A DNA stretch of 64,000 nt, from the NCBI GenBank assembly GCA_001464765.1, contig LNDV01000019.1, positions 47,228 through 111,227 of the forward strand, given 5' to 3'. The translations under genes were made by a program, and so were the position numbers. Of this stretch, positions 1 through 9,322 are shown piece after piece (position 1 is the stretch's first letter; every line of letters starts with the position of its first letter). The notes beneath the pieces were generated by a model. The model was not told the DNA's origin. It saw only the letters and a list, made by a program, of their open reading frames with translations, and did no database searches. The stretch comes from Betaproteobacteria bacterium Ga0077526 (GTDB taxonomy: Bacteria; Pseudomonadota; Gammaproteobacteria; Burkholderiales; Ga0077523).

Positions 1-549
1 CACCGCTTGCGAAGCAAGCGTGCCCTCCAACCCAAAGATTCCTGGACGACCGAACGCGGTGCCGTCGTGCCGAAAGACCGCGACCGTGCAATCGGTGGGG
101 TGCACGAACCACACTTCCTTCACCCCGGCACGCTCATAGGCGGCAAGCTTCGTCGACTGATCGTGCGCGGCTGTCCCCGGCGACAAGACCTCGACCACCC
201 AATCGGGCGCTCCCCGGCACCCGCGCTCGTCGATGAGGTCCGGATTGCACACCACGGTGATGTCCGGATGCACGACGGTGTCCACATCTTCGTCGGCCTC
301 ATCCCCACGGGGTAAGCGAACGTCGAACGGAGCAATGAAAGCCTCGCAGGGGCGACCCTCGAGGGCATCCGCAATCTGTCGGAACAGGCCGCCCGCCATG
401 CGCTGATGCGCCACCGACGGAGCGGGCGCCATCAGGTACGCGAGCCCGTCGATCAGTTCGTACCGCACATCGCCCGGCCACTGGAGGTACTCTCCGAAAG
501 TGTGTCGCGATCGATCCCTCAGTGGTGGACCCATGGCGGCCCCCATCAT
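1..549 (-). CDS. Uma2-family endonuclease-like protein, 3' end cut by window edge
   Basis: The minus-strand frame is open from an ATG at 549 to the window edge (183 codons, no stop), so the C-terminus is missing. The translation has the Uma2/DUF820 plan: an N-terminal YELIDGLAYLMAPAPS segment, then VHPDITVVCNP, GAPDWVVEVLSPGT, KLAAYERAGVKEVWFVHP and a short basic tail. The family is a PD-(D/E)XK-like nuclease fold, and the acidic VHPDI and VVEVLSP segments are where its metal ligands lie. Two tandem ATGs (549 and 546) and a third at 534 are in frame. I chose 549 because GGAG lies about seven bases upstream. Uma2 proteins are widespread and mostly uncharacterised, so the substrate is unknown. 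The family call is firm; activity is inferred. Confidence 0.8.
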   Translation of the reverse strand, partial: MMGAAMGPPLRDRSRHTFGEYLQWPGDVRYELIDGLAYLMAPAPSVAHQRMAGGLFRQIADALEGRPCEAFIAPFDVRLPRGDEADEDVDTVVHPDITVVCNPDLIDERGCRGAPDWVVEVLSPGTAAHDQSTKLAAYERAGVKEVWFVHPTDCTVAVFRHDGTAFGRPGIFGLEGTLASQAV

Positions 550-698
550 TGCCAACTCCGGAAAAGGTTAACACGCACCTTCGATGCCGCGACCACCGGA
601 TCTCCGGCAGCGGATCAGGCGCGGGAAGGCCGCCTGGCGGACGTGCGGCGAACGCTTCCACGTCGGGACGACCTTGCACAATTCCGCGCTCGGGCCGC

Positions 699-870
699 GT
701 AGCCCGGACGAGCGGCGAATGCCGCGACTCCGGGGCAACACCGCACGTTGGAACCCAACACCCCGACAGGGACCACGCCGGTCGTCGGCCCCCGGACGGA
801 ATTCGGGCTGCGGCGTTGGGCTTCTCGTCGCGATCCCCGGAGTCGGCCATCCGGCCTCGTCCGGGCTACG
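699..870. repeat. Inverted pair of dispersed REP-like elements
   Basis: A GTAGCCCGGACGAGCG...CGACTCCGGGG element (699-735) is followed about 100 bases later by its reverse complement (836-870). This fills most of the gap between the Uma2 gene and the next gene. The same element recurs near 29.6-29.8 kb, 36.5-36.8 kb, 52.3 kb and 63.96 kb. No protein-coding frame is convincing here. Confidence 0.7.
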
Positions 871-885
871 CATCTCCAACGGCGG

Positions 886-1386
886 TCACCCGATTCGGAC
901 CTGCGAGAACACCGACGCCGGGCGTCGCCGCGACCGCAAGGCCAGGACAACAAGCCCGAGGATCACCAGCCACGGCGATGGGGGTTCCGGAACCCGGAGA
1001 AACGACGGCGCGTCCAGAATGACCTCGAGGCTCTGACCGTCCGGCACGAGCGGCAATCGATCCTCCAACTCCGCGAACGATGCCTCGCCGGTGGCCCGCC
1101 CCTGCCACCATTCACCGACGTCGATGCGCCGCTCCGGACGGGTCACGCCGAGATGGACCATGAACCCAACGGATGGCAGGACCTCCATAGCGTTCTCCCG
1201 TTCCACCGCCAGGGCTCGCATCGCGGAATCCGTACTACTCGTCGCCGCGGTGTTCCCGCAAGGCAGCGATGCGCAGAACCGCTGCCCGGACGCGTCCACA
1301 CCGCTCCCTATCCACTGCACGGCACCGAGGCACGCACTCCAGGTCATGGTCCAGGCGAACAAGACCGCGATCCGCACAATCTTCAT
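886..1386 (-). CDS. PEP-CTERM sorting-domain protein, small
   Basis: This is a 166-residue secreted protein of unknown function. The ATG at 1386 starts an N-terminal signal peptide (MKIVRIAVLFAWTMTWSACLGA). The C-terminus has the full exosortase sorting signal: PEP in a VPEPPSP context, a hydrophobic segment WLVILGLVVLAL and a basic RSRRRP tail. Known biology: such proteins are exported by Sec, recognised by an exosortase through the PEP motif, and released or anchored during exopolysaccharide production. The exosortase B in this window is the likely partner. The mid-region resembles no family I recognise. An upstream in-frame start at 1458 would put 24 non-signal residues first, so I rejected it. 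The ribosome-binding site is weak. Confidence 0.75.
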   Translation of the reverse strand: MKIVRIAVLFAWTMTWSACLGAVQWIGSGVDASGQRFCASLPCGNTAATSSTDSAMRALAVERENAMEVLPSVGFMVHLGVTRPERRIDVGEWWQGRATGEASFAELEDRLPLVPDGQSLEVILDAPSFLRVPEPPSPWLVILGLVVLALRSRRRPASVFSQVRIG

Positions 1387-1793
1387 TCGATTCCCACACA
1401 TGGAAGTCCCGCAGAGTGGTCTGCACCGGACGCGAAGACCGTCTGCGTCGCGCCCCACCTACGGAGAACGGGAGGGATCACGGGTTATTCCCGTCGCGGT
1501 CCACTTCGACCCTGGAGAGCCGATCAGGACGGGCGAGAAGGAGGCGCTGGAGGAACGGAACGCTGACTGGGAGGCAAGCGCGAGGACGCGTGACCGAGGG
1601 CGCGGGCGGGTTGAAGGAGGAGTCTCGGCTCGGCGGTGCCAATGCCCTGCGAAATCTCGCGGCACCGTGATCTGGCGCATACCCCGCGCTGTTCGATGCG
1701 CATACTCTCTGACAATGCCCCTGCTCGACCGCGTCGAGTGTCGGGATGGGGAGACGACATCAACCCCCTGTTCGAAATCCAGGAGAAGCCGAC
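1387..1793. other. Divergent intergenic region between two PEP-CTERM genes
   Basis: This 407-base stretch separates two divergently transcribed PEP-CTERM genes and must carry both promoters. I could not identify a convincing -35/-10 pair or sigma-54 -24/-12 element. An AGGAG at 1781-1785 is the ribosome-binding site of the plus-strand gene. No coding frame here is convincing. Confidence 0.4.
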
Positions 1794-2690
1794 ATGAAGC
1801 GTATTGCCGTGGGATTACTGGTGTGTCTTGCGACAAGCAGCGCCTGGGCGGACAGCCTCTCGACGGCAAGGTTGTGGAACTTCACCGCGACGCTGACTGA
1901 CCTCGACCCATTCGATGGCATCGACCCCGCCATCGTGTTCGACCCGACCGACGATCGGGTGTCTACCGCGGCCGCCACGCTTTTCGAGCACTACGCGATC
2001 GGCGCCCCGTTTGCTGACGAACAGATCGTCGCGGGCAACGGCCCGTTCAGTCCTGTGACCGCAACCGCGACCAGCCCTTCCGGACATGGCTCTGCCACGG
2101 TTTCCGGGAGCGGGACTTCCAGCTCGACAGTCCTGGATGCAGCGGGCCTACTCACCACGACACCGGGTACATCGAGCGCCTACTTCGTGGGTGCCTCGAT
2201 GCTCCTCAGTCCGACGAACACGTACCTTGCGGAAGCCTTCTCCATCACGCCCCGCACGCGCGTCGTCTTTGCAGCGGATGTCGACCTGTTTGCAGACCTC
2301 GTCTACCCTGAGTTTCCCGTCTCAGTTGCAGGCTACGACGTCGCCTCGGCATCTGCCCGCATCTACGTATTCGAGCAAGGAGAAGGGCCGAACCCGGGCG
2401 CCCAGTCCACCATTGACGAGGCAGCCGTCTCGCAGAACACCGACTCGTATCTCGAGGGCCCGGGATCGAGTCTCCAGACCCGGATATCCGTTCAGTTCGA
2501 GAACACGACGTCTCAATCCCTGAGCGGCGCAATCGGCGTCAGCGCGGATGTCAGCGGCCAATCCCGCTTTCCGCCGGCCATCCCGGAACCAGAATCGTGG
2601 GCGCTCTTCGCCGCGGGCGGAGCCGTGATCGCATGGAGACTGTCGGGTCGACGCTCATCACGGTCACAACGTGGCGCGATGCAACGGTAG
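1794..2690 (+). CDS. PEP-CTERM sorting-domain protein
   Basis: This is a 298-residue secreted protein. An AGGAG sits eight bases before the ATG at 1794, and the protein opens with the signal peptide MKRIAVGLLVCLATSSAWA. The mature part is rich in Ser, Thr, Ala, Asp and Gly with no cysteine after the signal region, consistent with a beta-rich extracellular protein. The C-terminus carries IPEPESW, a hydrophobic segment ALFAAGGAVIAW and the basic tail RLSGRRSSRSQR, a complete PEP-CTERM signal. It is divergent from the small PEP-CTERM gene at 886-1386. Its function is unknown; export, then recognition by the exosortase, is inferred from the tail. Confidence 0.85.
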   Translation: MKRIAVGLLVCLATSSAWADSLSTARLWNFTATLTDLDPFDGIDPAIVFDPTDDRVSTAAATLFEHYAIGAPFADEQIVAGNGPFSPVTATATSPSGHGSATVSGSGTSSSTVLDAAGLLTTTPGTSSAYFVGASMLLSPTNTYLAEAFSITPRTRVVFAADVDLFADLVYPEFPVSVAGYDVASASARIYVFEQGEGPNPGAQSTIDEAAVSQNTDSYLEGPGSSLQTRISVQFENTTSQSLSGAIGVSADVSGQSRFPPAIPEPESWALFAAGGAVIAWRLSGRRSSRSQRGAMQR

Positions 2691-2775
2691 TTCCGCAAGA
2701 TAAGCACCGTATTCGAAGCTGCGACGGAGCGCGCGATCCGCTACTCGCTTACAGAGATTACTTCGGCTTCTCGAC

Positions 2776-3591
2776 TCAGCGCTTTCCGCGTCCGTCCGGG
2801 TTGCGGACGACTTGGCTCCTCGCCCATGACCAGATCAGACCGGCATTCTGCCCGGCGTCCTCTACCAGACGCACCGTGTAAGCGGTGATTAGGCTCATCG
2901 CAAGCATCTCTCCGCCGTCCTCGACAATGGTGAGGCCTGCGATCGGAAACCCCTCGACTACGATGTGCAGCATGTCGATGCCGACTCCGAAGAAGACTAG
3001 CGACGCAAGCAACACGGTCAAGTCTCTCGATGCGCCGCGCCCGCGCAGACTCGCGCCACGGTAGAGAGACCCGATCAGCAGGACAAACGCCGTACCTACG
3101 ATGGCGGACACGATCAGTCCGCCGAAATAGTTGGGGCTCAGCCCCACTGCCGCAGAATCCGCCCATTGACCGGACAGCGCGCTTCCGGCGACTTCGTGGA
3201 TGGACAGCGCGTCATCGCAGAGCAGGTAGGCGAACAGCAGCCCCCAAGCCAGGAAGATCCACTCGCGCGAACGAAACGCAAACACGGCGAGCATGACCGC
3301 TACGCTGTACTCCTTGATGTACTGGAACGCTTCGGCGAATCCTCCTTCTGTCTGCAGATAGAGGAACTCGTAGGGCACCCCCAACAGCTTGCCGACCACG
3401 TGAAGCAGGATGAACACGGCGTCCCCGCAGAACAGCGATACGAGCAGCCGCTCCTGCACGGCTCGGCGCCAGACCTCATGACCAGAATTTCTCAGCGGCC
3501 TATTCTCCGACACTCTCGAAGCCTCCAGTTGGTGGCATCCACCGCCGCCACAGTGAGTTCGACTCAGCTCGGCGAAACAGCGGGAATCCAC
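2776..3591 (-). CDS. Polytopic membrane protein A with DDALSIHE motif
   Basis: I do not recognise a named family. After a polar N-terminal stretch (about 50 residues, start uncertain) the protein has roughly six hydrophobic segments. Charged residues lie within or next to membrane segments in three places: CDDALSIHE, GVGIDMLHIVVEG and IVEDGGEMLAMS. The same three blocks, in the same order, occur in membrane protein B at 5414-6160 ([30 protein letters not shown]), so the two are distant paralogues. Intramembrane Asp, Glu and His suggest metal or proton chemistry; this is inference. It ends 85 bases from the convergent PEP-CTERM gene. An internal start is possible because the first 40 residues look non-native. 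Confidence 0.7.
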   Translation of the reverse strand: MDSRCFAELSRTHCGGGGCHQLEASRVSENRPLRNSGHEVWRRAVQERLLVSLFCGDAVFILLHVVGKLLGVPYEFLYLQTEGGFAEAFQYIKEYSVAVMLAVFAFRSREWIFLAWGLLFAYLLCDDALSIHEVAGSALSGQWADSAAVGLSPNYFGGLIVSAIVGTAFVLLIGSLYRGASLRGRGASRDLTVLLASLVFFGVGIDMLHIVVEGFPIAGLTIVEDGGEMLAMSLITAYTVRLVEDAGQNAGLIWSWARSQVVRNPDGRGKR

Positions 3592-3774
3592 GCGTAAGCG
3601 CGATTGCAGGAGAAGCTTCGTTGGTGCGCGGCGATTGGCCTAAAGCATCGCAACTGCGCAGCGGCATCGTTTCCCCCCGGCGACCAAGCCGATGAACTCG
3701 ACGTGGCCATGCCGGGGAGAACGAGGCGGCAGAGAACTTATTCCGGGAGGGCTCAAGAAAAGCTTGCCGAATAG

Positions 3775-3798
3775 GAAAAAGGCCGCACCGTTGCGGCG
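3775..3798 (-). terminator. Rho-independent terminator downstream of the truncated ugd
   Basis: Read on the minus strand, GCCGCA-ACGG-TGCGGC forms a six-base-pair GC-rich hairpin with a four-base loop, followed directly by CTTTTTCC. It lies about 240 bases beyond the stop of the truncated ugd copy. It is the clearest intrinsic terminator in the window and probably closes that transcript before membrane protein A. Confidence 0.7.
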
Positions 3799-4038
3799 CG
3801 GCGCCCCCCCCTGAACAGGAGGCTGCCAATCCGTCTTTCAGGACTGGCTATTCCGCGGTCGACAGGTTGGTTTGGTGCAGGGTTGCCGCGGCGGGAACCC
3901 GCTCAGCAGCGCACAGGTGCAGGCGCGTCATGGTTCCTGCCTGGCGCCGAACAGTCGAGGCCCCGGGGTAAACGGGCTCGGGTGTGCGGGGGGTGCCCCG
4001 ATCAGCAGGAGATCGGGGCACAGAGGTAGACGATGTCG

Positions 4039-5127
4039 TCAGCTCGATTTTGCGACTTTCGCGCGGCCGATACAGTCGTACTCCAGACCATACCCGGCAA
4101 CGATCTCCGGCTCGTACATATTGCGACCATCGAGGATGACCGGGTGCCGCAGCTTGGCCTTGATGACCTCGAAGTCGGGGCTCCGGAACTCCTTCCATTC
4201 GGTGATGATCATCAGGAGGTCCGCGCCCTCGAGCGCGTCCATCGGGTTGGTGGCGTATCGAAGGCCTGCACGTTCGCCAAACACGTGCTTTGCTTCCTCG
4301 ACGGCCACCGGGTCGTAGGCAACGACCTCTACCCCGCGAGCCAGCAGCCCGTCCACGACCACGGTGCTGGGCGCTTCCCGCATGTCGTCCATGTTCGGCT
4401 TGAACGCGAGCCCCCATAGCGCCACGCGCATACCCTTGACCGCCGTACCGAAACGAGCATTCAGCTTCTCGAGCAATCGGGACTTCTGCGCCTCGTTCAC
4501 GTCTTCGACCGACTGGAGAATCTTGAGGTCGATGCCGTACTCGCGACCAGTGCGCTGAAGCTCCTTCACGTCCTTGGGGACGCACGACCCGCCGTACCCG
4601 GTGCCGGAATACAGAAAGTGGAAGCCGATGCGCGGGTCCGAACCGATGCCCTTTCGCACCAACTCTATGTCCGCACCCAGCTTCTCTGCCAGATTGGCGA
4701 GTTCGTTCATGAACGAAATGCGCGTGGCGAGCATCGCATTGGCGGCGTACTTGGTGAGTTCGGCCGAGCGCACATCCATCACGATCATCCGTTCGTGATT
4801 GCGCTGGAAAGGCTGGTAGAGCTGGCGCATCAGCTTGGTGGCGCGCTCGTCGTCCGAGCCCACCACGATACGGTCGGGCTTGAGGAAGTCCTCGATCGCC
4901 GCGCCTTCCTTCAGGAACTCGGGGTTTGAGACGACGCTGAACTCCGTATTGGAGCCACGCTTGGCGAGTTCATCGGCGATAGCCGCACGCACCTTGTCGG
5001 CGGTACCGACCGGCACCGTGGACTTGTCGACGATCACGGCGTACTTGTCCAGATGGCGACCGATGTTCCTGGCCGCAGCGGTGACGTACTGGAGGTCCGC
5101 CGAGCCGTCTTCGCCGGGCTTCGTGCC
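4039..5127 (-). pseudogene. ugd: Truncated UDP-glucose/GDP-mannose dehydrogenase (N-terminal NAD domain missing)
   Basis: From [12 protein letters not shown] to its stop this frame aligns without gaps to the intact Ugd at 7967-9310. Homology begins exactly at the residue equivalent to Gly85, so the first 84 residues (GTGYVG nucleotide-binding segment and most of the Rossmann fold) are absent. Upstream of 5127 the frame stays open to 5640, but the sequence no longer resembles Ugd in any frame. The catalytic-Cys motif is GGSCVPKD (GGSCFPKD in the intact copy). Long stretches, for example from ERAT to FHFLY, are nearly identical at protein level while the DNA differs at many third positions. That suggests selection before a fairly recent loss of the 5' end. 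Without the NAD domain it should not oxidise UDP-sugars. Confidence 0.8.
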
Positions 5128-5413
5128 GTTACGGCTGGAGTCTGACGTGGCAATGGTCAGTATCGAAGTGCGACTCCGCGCAGGCACGCAGATCCGATTC
5201 GAGGGCAAAGCGGCGTTGCTGGCGGTCAAGCCACCGCCGCGCGGGCTCCGGTGATCATGTGGACCTCGCTGATGGCGTAAAAGCGGCTCGAGCGCGGCCG
5301 TTTCCCGAAGCCCGAGACGCTGAGCGCCCGCGCACTGCGCGGGTGTTCCGCCCGAGATCAGTTGCGAGGTCAGGACTGGCGGTGAATCGGGGAATTCGCG
5401 ATCGTGCCACCCA

Positions 5414-6160
5414 TCAACCTCGCACCTCCACGCACACGACAGGGAACCGTGCACGCAGGTACAGAAGCAGGGCGCGGACGAACCAAGCCACACCCGCCAT
5501 TTCCAAGACTTCCTCGACAGTGGTGCACGCCACGTAAAGCGCGCCCCGAGCGCCATCGCCCTCTGCCAATGCGCCGCCGAGCGCTTCCATGCCCATCGCC
5601 CCCGCCAGATAGATTGCTGCGGACACCAAAAATCGTCCACGGTCCGCGGTGTGGAGCGCCCGCAGGAAGCTAACGAAGTAAAGGGCGAGGGCGACGATCA
5701 ACGCCAAGGCGGGCACTAGCCAAGTGAAGTAAAGGACCCCCAGGTGATCCGATCCCAGCACACCTCGCATGGGAAGAGTCAGCAACTCGTGCAGAGACAG
5801 GACCTCGTCCAACGCCATGACGAGGAAACCGGCCGAGAGCACAGCCCACCTCCGCACGTAGCGGCTGCCACGCTGACATTCCAACAGGGAGATCAGACTG
5901 AGCAACGCACTGGCACCGCAGAGCAGCATCATGGTGAACACGGTCGGAAGGTTTCGCTCAGCATCGAGGTCGAACATGCGAACAAGGAGCCGTGTCCTGT
6001 CGTAACCGGAGAGTTCCGCCAGCCCATGCGAGACCACGCTGGCGATGGCAAGAGCCCCAATCGCGGTGAGCACCGTCCGGGTCACAACATCTACTTTGAT
6101 CAAGAATCGACTCCGGATCGCGCTGAGATTCTGTTCGTTCATGGTTGCCGGTGTGCTCAC
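5414..6160 (-). CDS. Polytopic membrane protein B with LDEVLSLHE motif
   Basis: This 248-residue protein has about six hydrophobic segments and no recognised family name. The conserved blocks shared with membrane protein A (2776-3591) are [11 protein letters not shown] after the third hydrophobic segment, [11 protein letters not shown], and [13 protein letters not shown] near the C-terminus. The acidic residues and His are the most constant positions between the two. The start is either the GTG at 6160, preceded by GAGGG, or the ATG at 6142. It lies between the truncated ugd and a 0.9-kb gene-free stretch, in the distal part of the exopolysaccharide locus. A role in the polysaccharide or its sorting is inferred from position only. 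Confidence 0.7.
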   Translation of the reverse strand: MSTPATMNEQNLSAIRSRFLIKVDVVTRTVLTAIGALAIASVVSHGLAELSGYDRTRLLVRMFDLDAERNLPTVFTMMLLCGASALLSLISLLECQRGSRYVRRWAVLSAGFLVMALDEVLSLHELLTLPMRGVLGSDHLGVLYFTWLVPALALIVALALYFVSFLRALHTADRGRFLVSAAIYLAGAMGMEALGGALAEGDGARGALYVACTTVEEVLEMAGVAWFVRALLLYLRARFPVVCVEVRG

Positions 6161-7076
6161 TTGCCCTCACGCGCGACTGAAGTGCACAGTCCCTCGATGA
6201 CCCGGAACTACGCCGCAGGACGCTCGCGCACGGTTTCTATCGATGTCATGCACTGAAAACGATACTCGGAAGGACTTATTCCCGATCCCGTGGATTCGCA
6301 GGGCCGGGGACGGAGCCATCAACATCCACGTGCCCGTTCACGCCAGGTTTAGTCGCGCCCGACTAGTACCTGCCAAGCGGACCGTGCCACCTCCGGGAGA
6401 GGCGCGGGTCGAATGGCGGCATTGAAGCGCGCCAGCGCGAGTCAGCATGGCTACCCGTCCGACGGCGCGCGCTCTCGAGCAGGACTCGCTTATGCGAGTG
6501 GCAGCCATCTTCAGGCGTGGTTCAGAAAACGATGCGATCGAGGTCGGAGAGCGAGCAGGAAGCAGCAGAACGCCCGCCGGGCGCAGGCTCGGCGGACCGT
6601 CGGGTCGATTGTAGACACCGGCATTTCCACCCCAAGGGCCGAGTCAATGTGGACGACCTTGCTTTAGCTCGCAACGCAAATGCAACCGCGCGGCGAGGAC
6701 ACTCACCCCGCAGGGGGGCATCTCTCGGCTACGGGCATCGTCACGCGGTAGCGCGCTTCAGAACGGTCATGTATGAGTCAGACGAAATAGCTGAAGACTG
6801 CCATCGCGGCTGCGCTACGAATTTCCAAAAGCCCAGCTTCGGCGAGAGTTGTAACCGGCGCCCAAGGTAGACTCTCTGAGCCGCTGGGCCCATGTGAGTC
6901 GTACGGCCTGCGGACGGCTGCAAAAAACCGGGCGGTGGCTGGTATTTGCTAAGCTCCAACGGCCCTCAAGAACGCACACGCCCGCCCCAGCCCCCGTAGA
7001 GAAAGCGCTCTTCCAGGCTGCGGGAACTATGGTCGCTCATTCGGAGGACAGCGGCACCCCCTGCGCGGCAGACCCG
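6161..7076. other. 916-base stretch with no supportable gene
   Basis: Only short frames with atypical composition occur on either strand. None has a plausible ribosome-binding site or a recognisable motif, and I see no tandem or inverted repeat. It may be decayed sequence next to the ugd duplication. Confidence 0.5.
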
Positions 7077-7877
7077 TCACTCCGTACTGCTCATCGCGAG
7101 GCCGATTCCAGCGCCTGGGTACCAGTGCTCATGAGGTTGCTCGCGAAAAAAGGCGAAGCGACGCTCAGTACGCTCGGCAAACTCCAGCAACTTGTCTGTC
7201 GCGTGGGCGTTGTCGCCCACGACTATGGCATGCGGACTGAGCTTCGCGGCGACCTCGGCGTACTCCCGCGCCTCGTAATCGGCTGAGTGATCGCTGTCAT
7301 TGATGAACAGGTCGATTGGCTGCTGAATAGTTCGCAGCGAAGCGATCGAGTCACCATAAAGGATCTTTCCCACACTTCCGTACGGCCCCTGAAGAAGGTA
7401 TCCGGCCGCAGGATTGATGTCAGTACCGAGGTACTCACCGGGGAACCCTTCTTCGGCATTGCGCAGAAGAGCGGCGGCAAGCACCACGGACCCCAGACCC
7501 TTGTCCACGCCAGTCTCCACCACAAGTCTGGGACGACGGATTCTTACGATCGCATACCACCCGAGGCGCTTCGCGTAGCTGGCCTCGCTGTCCGCCACGG
7601 CGCGATCGAGACTGGCACGCGTTGCCGATCGTATATGCTCCCGAAGCGATCTGTCTTCCTTCAATTCCCGCACCAAGCTCTCAACGCGACGAACATCTAC
7701 CGCCAATTCGTTCGCGATGAAGTGACAGAGATGCTTCTCGTTTCTGGCTTCGAGTGGATAGGTAAAGTTCGTTGTCTCACGGGAACGAATCCACCACTTC
7801 CCAACGATGCCGGCCGTGCGCGATCCAACGAAGACCGATAATGCCGCGATACGCCTGACTCGCGGCAAACCCAACAA
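7077..7877 (-). CDS. Class I SAM-dependent methyltransferase, Methyltransf_24-like
   Basis: This protein of about 266 residues has a C-terminal Rossmann-like methyltransferase fold. Motif I is VVETGVDKGLGSVVLAAAL, followed by YLGTDINPAAGY (acidic end of beta2) and IDLFINDSDHSADYEAREY. The DSDHS segment matches the D-x-D-H block of the Methyltransf_24 / cephalosporin-hydroxylase-like group. The first 60 residues are basic and weakly conserved; the start (TTG at 7877) is uncertain and a shorter protein is possible. It lies 89 bases downstream of intact ugd in the same orientation. It probably methylates a sugar or another small group of the exopolysaccharide, an inference from position. Confidence 0.7.
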   Translation of the reverse strand: MLGLPRVRRIAALSVFVGSRTAGIVGKWWIRSRETTNFTYPLEARNEKHLCHFIANELAVDVRRVESLVRELKEDRSLREHIRSATRASLDRAVADSEASYAKRLGWYAIVRIRRPRLVVETGVDKGLGSVVLAAALLRNAEEGFPGEYLGTDINPAAGYLLQGPYGSVGKILYGDSIASLRTIQQPIDLFINDSDHSADYEAREYAEVAAKLSPHAIVVGDNAHATDKLLEFAERTERRFAFFREQPHEHWYPGAGIGLAMSSTE

Positions 7878-7966
7878 CCGGCAGTCTCTTTAGCATGTGC
7901 TTTGCAGCCATCGCGCAACTTCTCCGCGTTAGGCAGGCGATACCGGCATCAGCCGTCCGTCCACCA

Positions 7967-9310
7967 TCAAGACGATGTGGGGACGGCCGCGGGCCGCCCG
8001 ATACAGTCGTACTCCAGCCCGTTCGCCGCTACCGTCTCCGGTTCGTACATGTTGCGGCCGTCCAGAATGACGGGATGACGAAGCCGGGCGCGAATAGCCT
8101 GGAAATCAGGGCTGCGGAATTCCTTCCATTCGGTGACGATCATGAGCACATCCGCACTTTCCAACGCCTCCATAGGACCGTTGACGTAGCGAAGCCCGGT
8201 GCGCTCGCCGAGTAAATGCCTGGCCTCCTCCACCGCCACCGGGTCGTAGGCCACCACTTCCACACCTCTTGCGAGTAGCCCTTCGATCACTACACGGCTG
8301 GGTGCCTCGCGCATGTCGTCCGTGTTGGGCTTAAAGGAAAGGCCCCACATCGCGACGCGCATACCCTTCGCACTGTGACCAAACCTCGCGTCGAACTTCT
8401 CCAGAAGGCGGGACTTCTGTGCCTCGTTTACGTCTTCCACAGCGCCAAGGATCTTGAGGTCCACCCCATGTTCCCGGCCGGTCCGCTGCAGCGCCTTCAC
8501 ATCCTTGGGGAAGCAGGAGCCGCCGTAACCAGTGCCAGCGTATAGAAAGTGGAAGCCGATTCGAGGGTCCGACCCGATTCCCTTGCGAACGAGTTCGATG
8601 TCCGCGCCCAGCTTCTCGGCCAGGTTGGCGAGCTCGTTCATGAACGAGATGCGCGTTGCGAGCATTGCGTTGGCGGCATACTTGGTGAGTTCCGCCGAGC
8701 GTACATCCATCACAATCATGCGCTCATGGTTGCGCTGGAACGGTTGGTAGAGCTGGCGCATGAGCCTGGTGGCGCGCTCATCATCCGAGCCCACCACGAT
8801 GCGATCCGGCTTGAGGAAGTCCTCGATGGCGGCGCCTTCCTTCAGGAACTCTGGGTTGGAGACGACACTGAAATCCTGTTTCACCCCACGACTGTCCAGC
8901 ACTTCCCGGATGGCGGCGCGCACCTTGTCCGCAGTGCCGACCGGAACCGTGGACTTGTCGACGATAACCGCGTAGTGGTCCAGATGCTGACCGATGGTAC
9001 GAGCCGCCGCCAGCACGTGCGAAAGATCGGCCGATCCGTCCTCGCCGGGCGGAGTGCCCACAGCGATGAACTGGATCTCGCCGTGGCGTGCGCTCTCGAC
9101 AGGGTCGGTGGTGAAGCGCAGCCTTCCGGCAGCCGCGTTACGCGCCACTAATGCGTCGAGCCCCGGTTCGAAGATCGGGATGCCCCCGTCCTTCAGCAGG
9201 TCCACCTTGCGCTGATCCACATCAAGGCACACCACGTCGTTGCCGGTGTCCGCCAGACACGCCCCTGACACCAACCCCACGTACCCCGTACCAACGACCG
9301 AAATCTTCAA
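7967..9310 (-). CDS. ugd: UDP-glucose 6-dehydrogenase (UDP-glucose/GDP-mannose dehydrogenase family)
   Basis: This 447-residue enzyme has the complete family architecture. It starts with the NAD-binding motif [10 protein letters not shown] at residues 7-16. STVPVGT and NPEFLKEG follow, then the catalytic Cys266 in GGSCFPKD, and a C-terminal UDP-binding domain containing [17 protein letters not shown]. The family oxidises UDP-glucose to UDP-glucuronate (or GDP-mannose to GDP-mannuronate) with two NAD+, supplying uronic acids for polysaccharide. It lies 12 bases downstream of the WecB-like transferase, so the two are probably co-transcribed. Its truncated paralogue is at 4039-5127. Substrate choice between UDP-glucose and related sugars cannot be read from sequence alone. 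Confidence 0.95.
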   Translation of the reverse strand: MKISVVGTGYVGLVSGACLADTGNDVVCLDVDQRKVDLLKDGGIPIFEPGLDALVARNAAAGRLRFTTDPVESARHGEIQFIAVGTPPGEDGSADLSHVLAAARTIGQHLDHYAVIVDKSTVPVGTADKVRAAIREVLDSRGVKQDFSVVSNPEFLKEGAAIEDFLKPDRIVVGSDDERATRLMRQLYQPFQRNHERMIVMDVRSAELTKYAANAMLATRISFMNELANLAEKLGADIELVRKGIGSDPRIGFHFLYAGTGYGGSCFPKDVKALQRTGREHGVDLKILGAVEDVNEAQKSRLLEKFDARFGHSAKGMRVAMWGLSFKPNTDDMREAPSRVVIEGLLARGVEVVAYDPVAVEEARHLLGERTGLRYVNGPMEALESADVLMIVTEWKEFRSPDFQAIRARLRHPVILDGRNMYEPETVAANGLEYDCIGRPAAVPTSS

Positions 9311-9322
9311 GTCACGACTCCT

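Noticed and set aside
1387..1793. Sigma-54 promoter for the PEP-CTERM genes
   Set aside because: TGGCGC-type strings occur but without a correctly spaced TTGC element.
5128..5410. Remnant of the missing Ugd N-terminus or of another gene
   Set aside because: All three minus-strand frames were read and none resembles the Rossmann segment. One frame has a plausible-looking [18 protein letters not shown] ending, but I could not assign it to a family.
6500..6870. Dockerin-like fragment in the gene-free stretch
   Set aside because: A short GRVNVDDLALA-like stretch occurs in one frame, but there is no second calcium loop and the flanking frame looks random.
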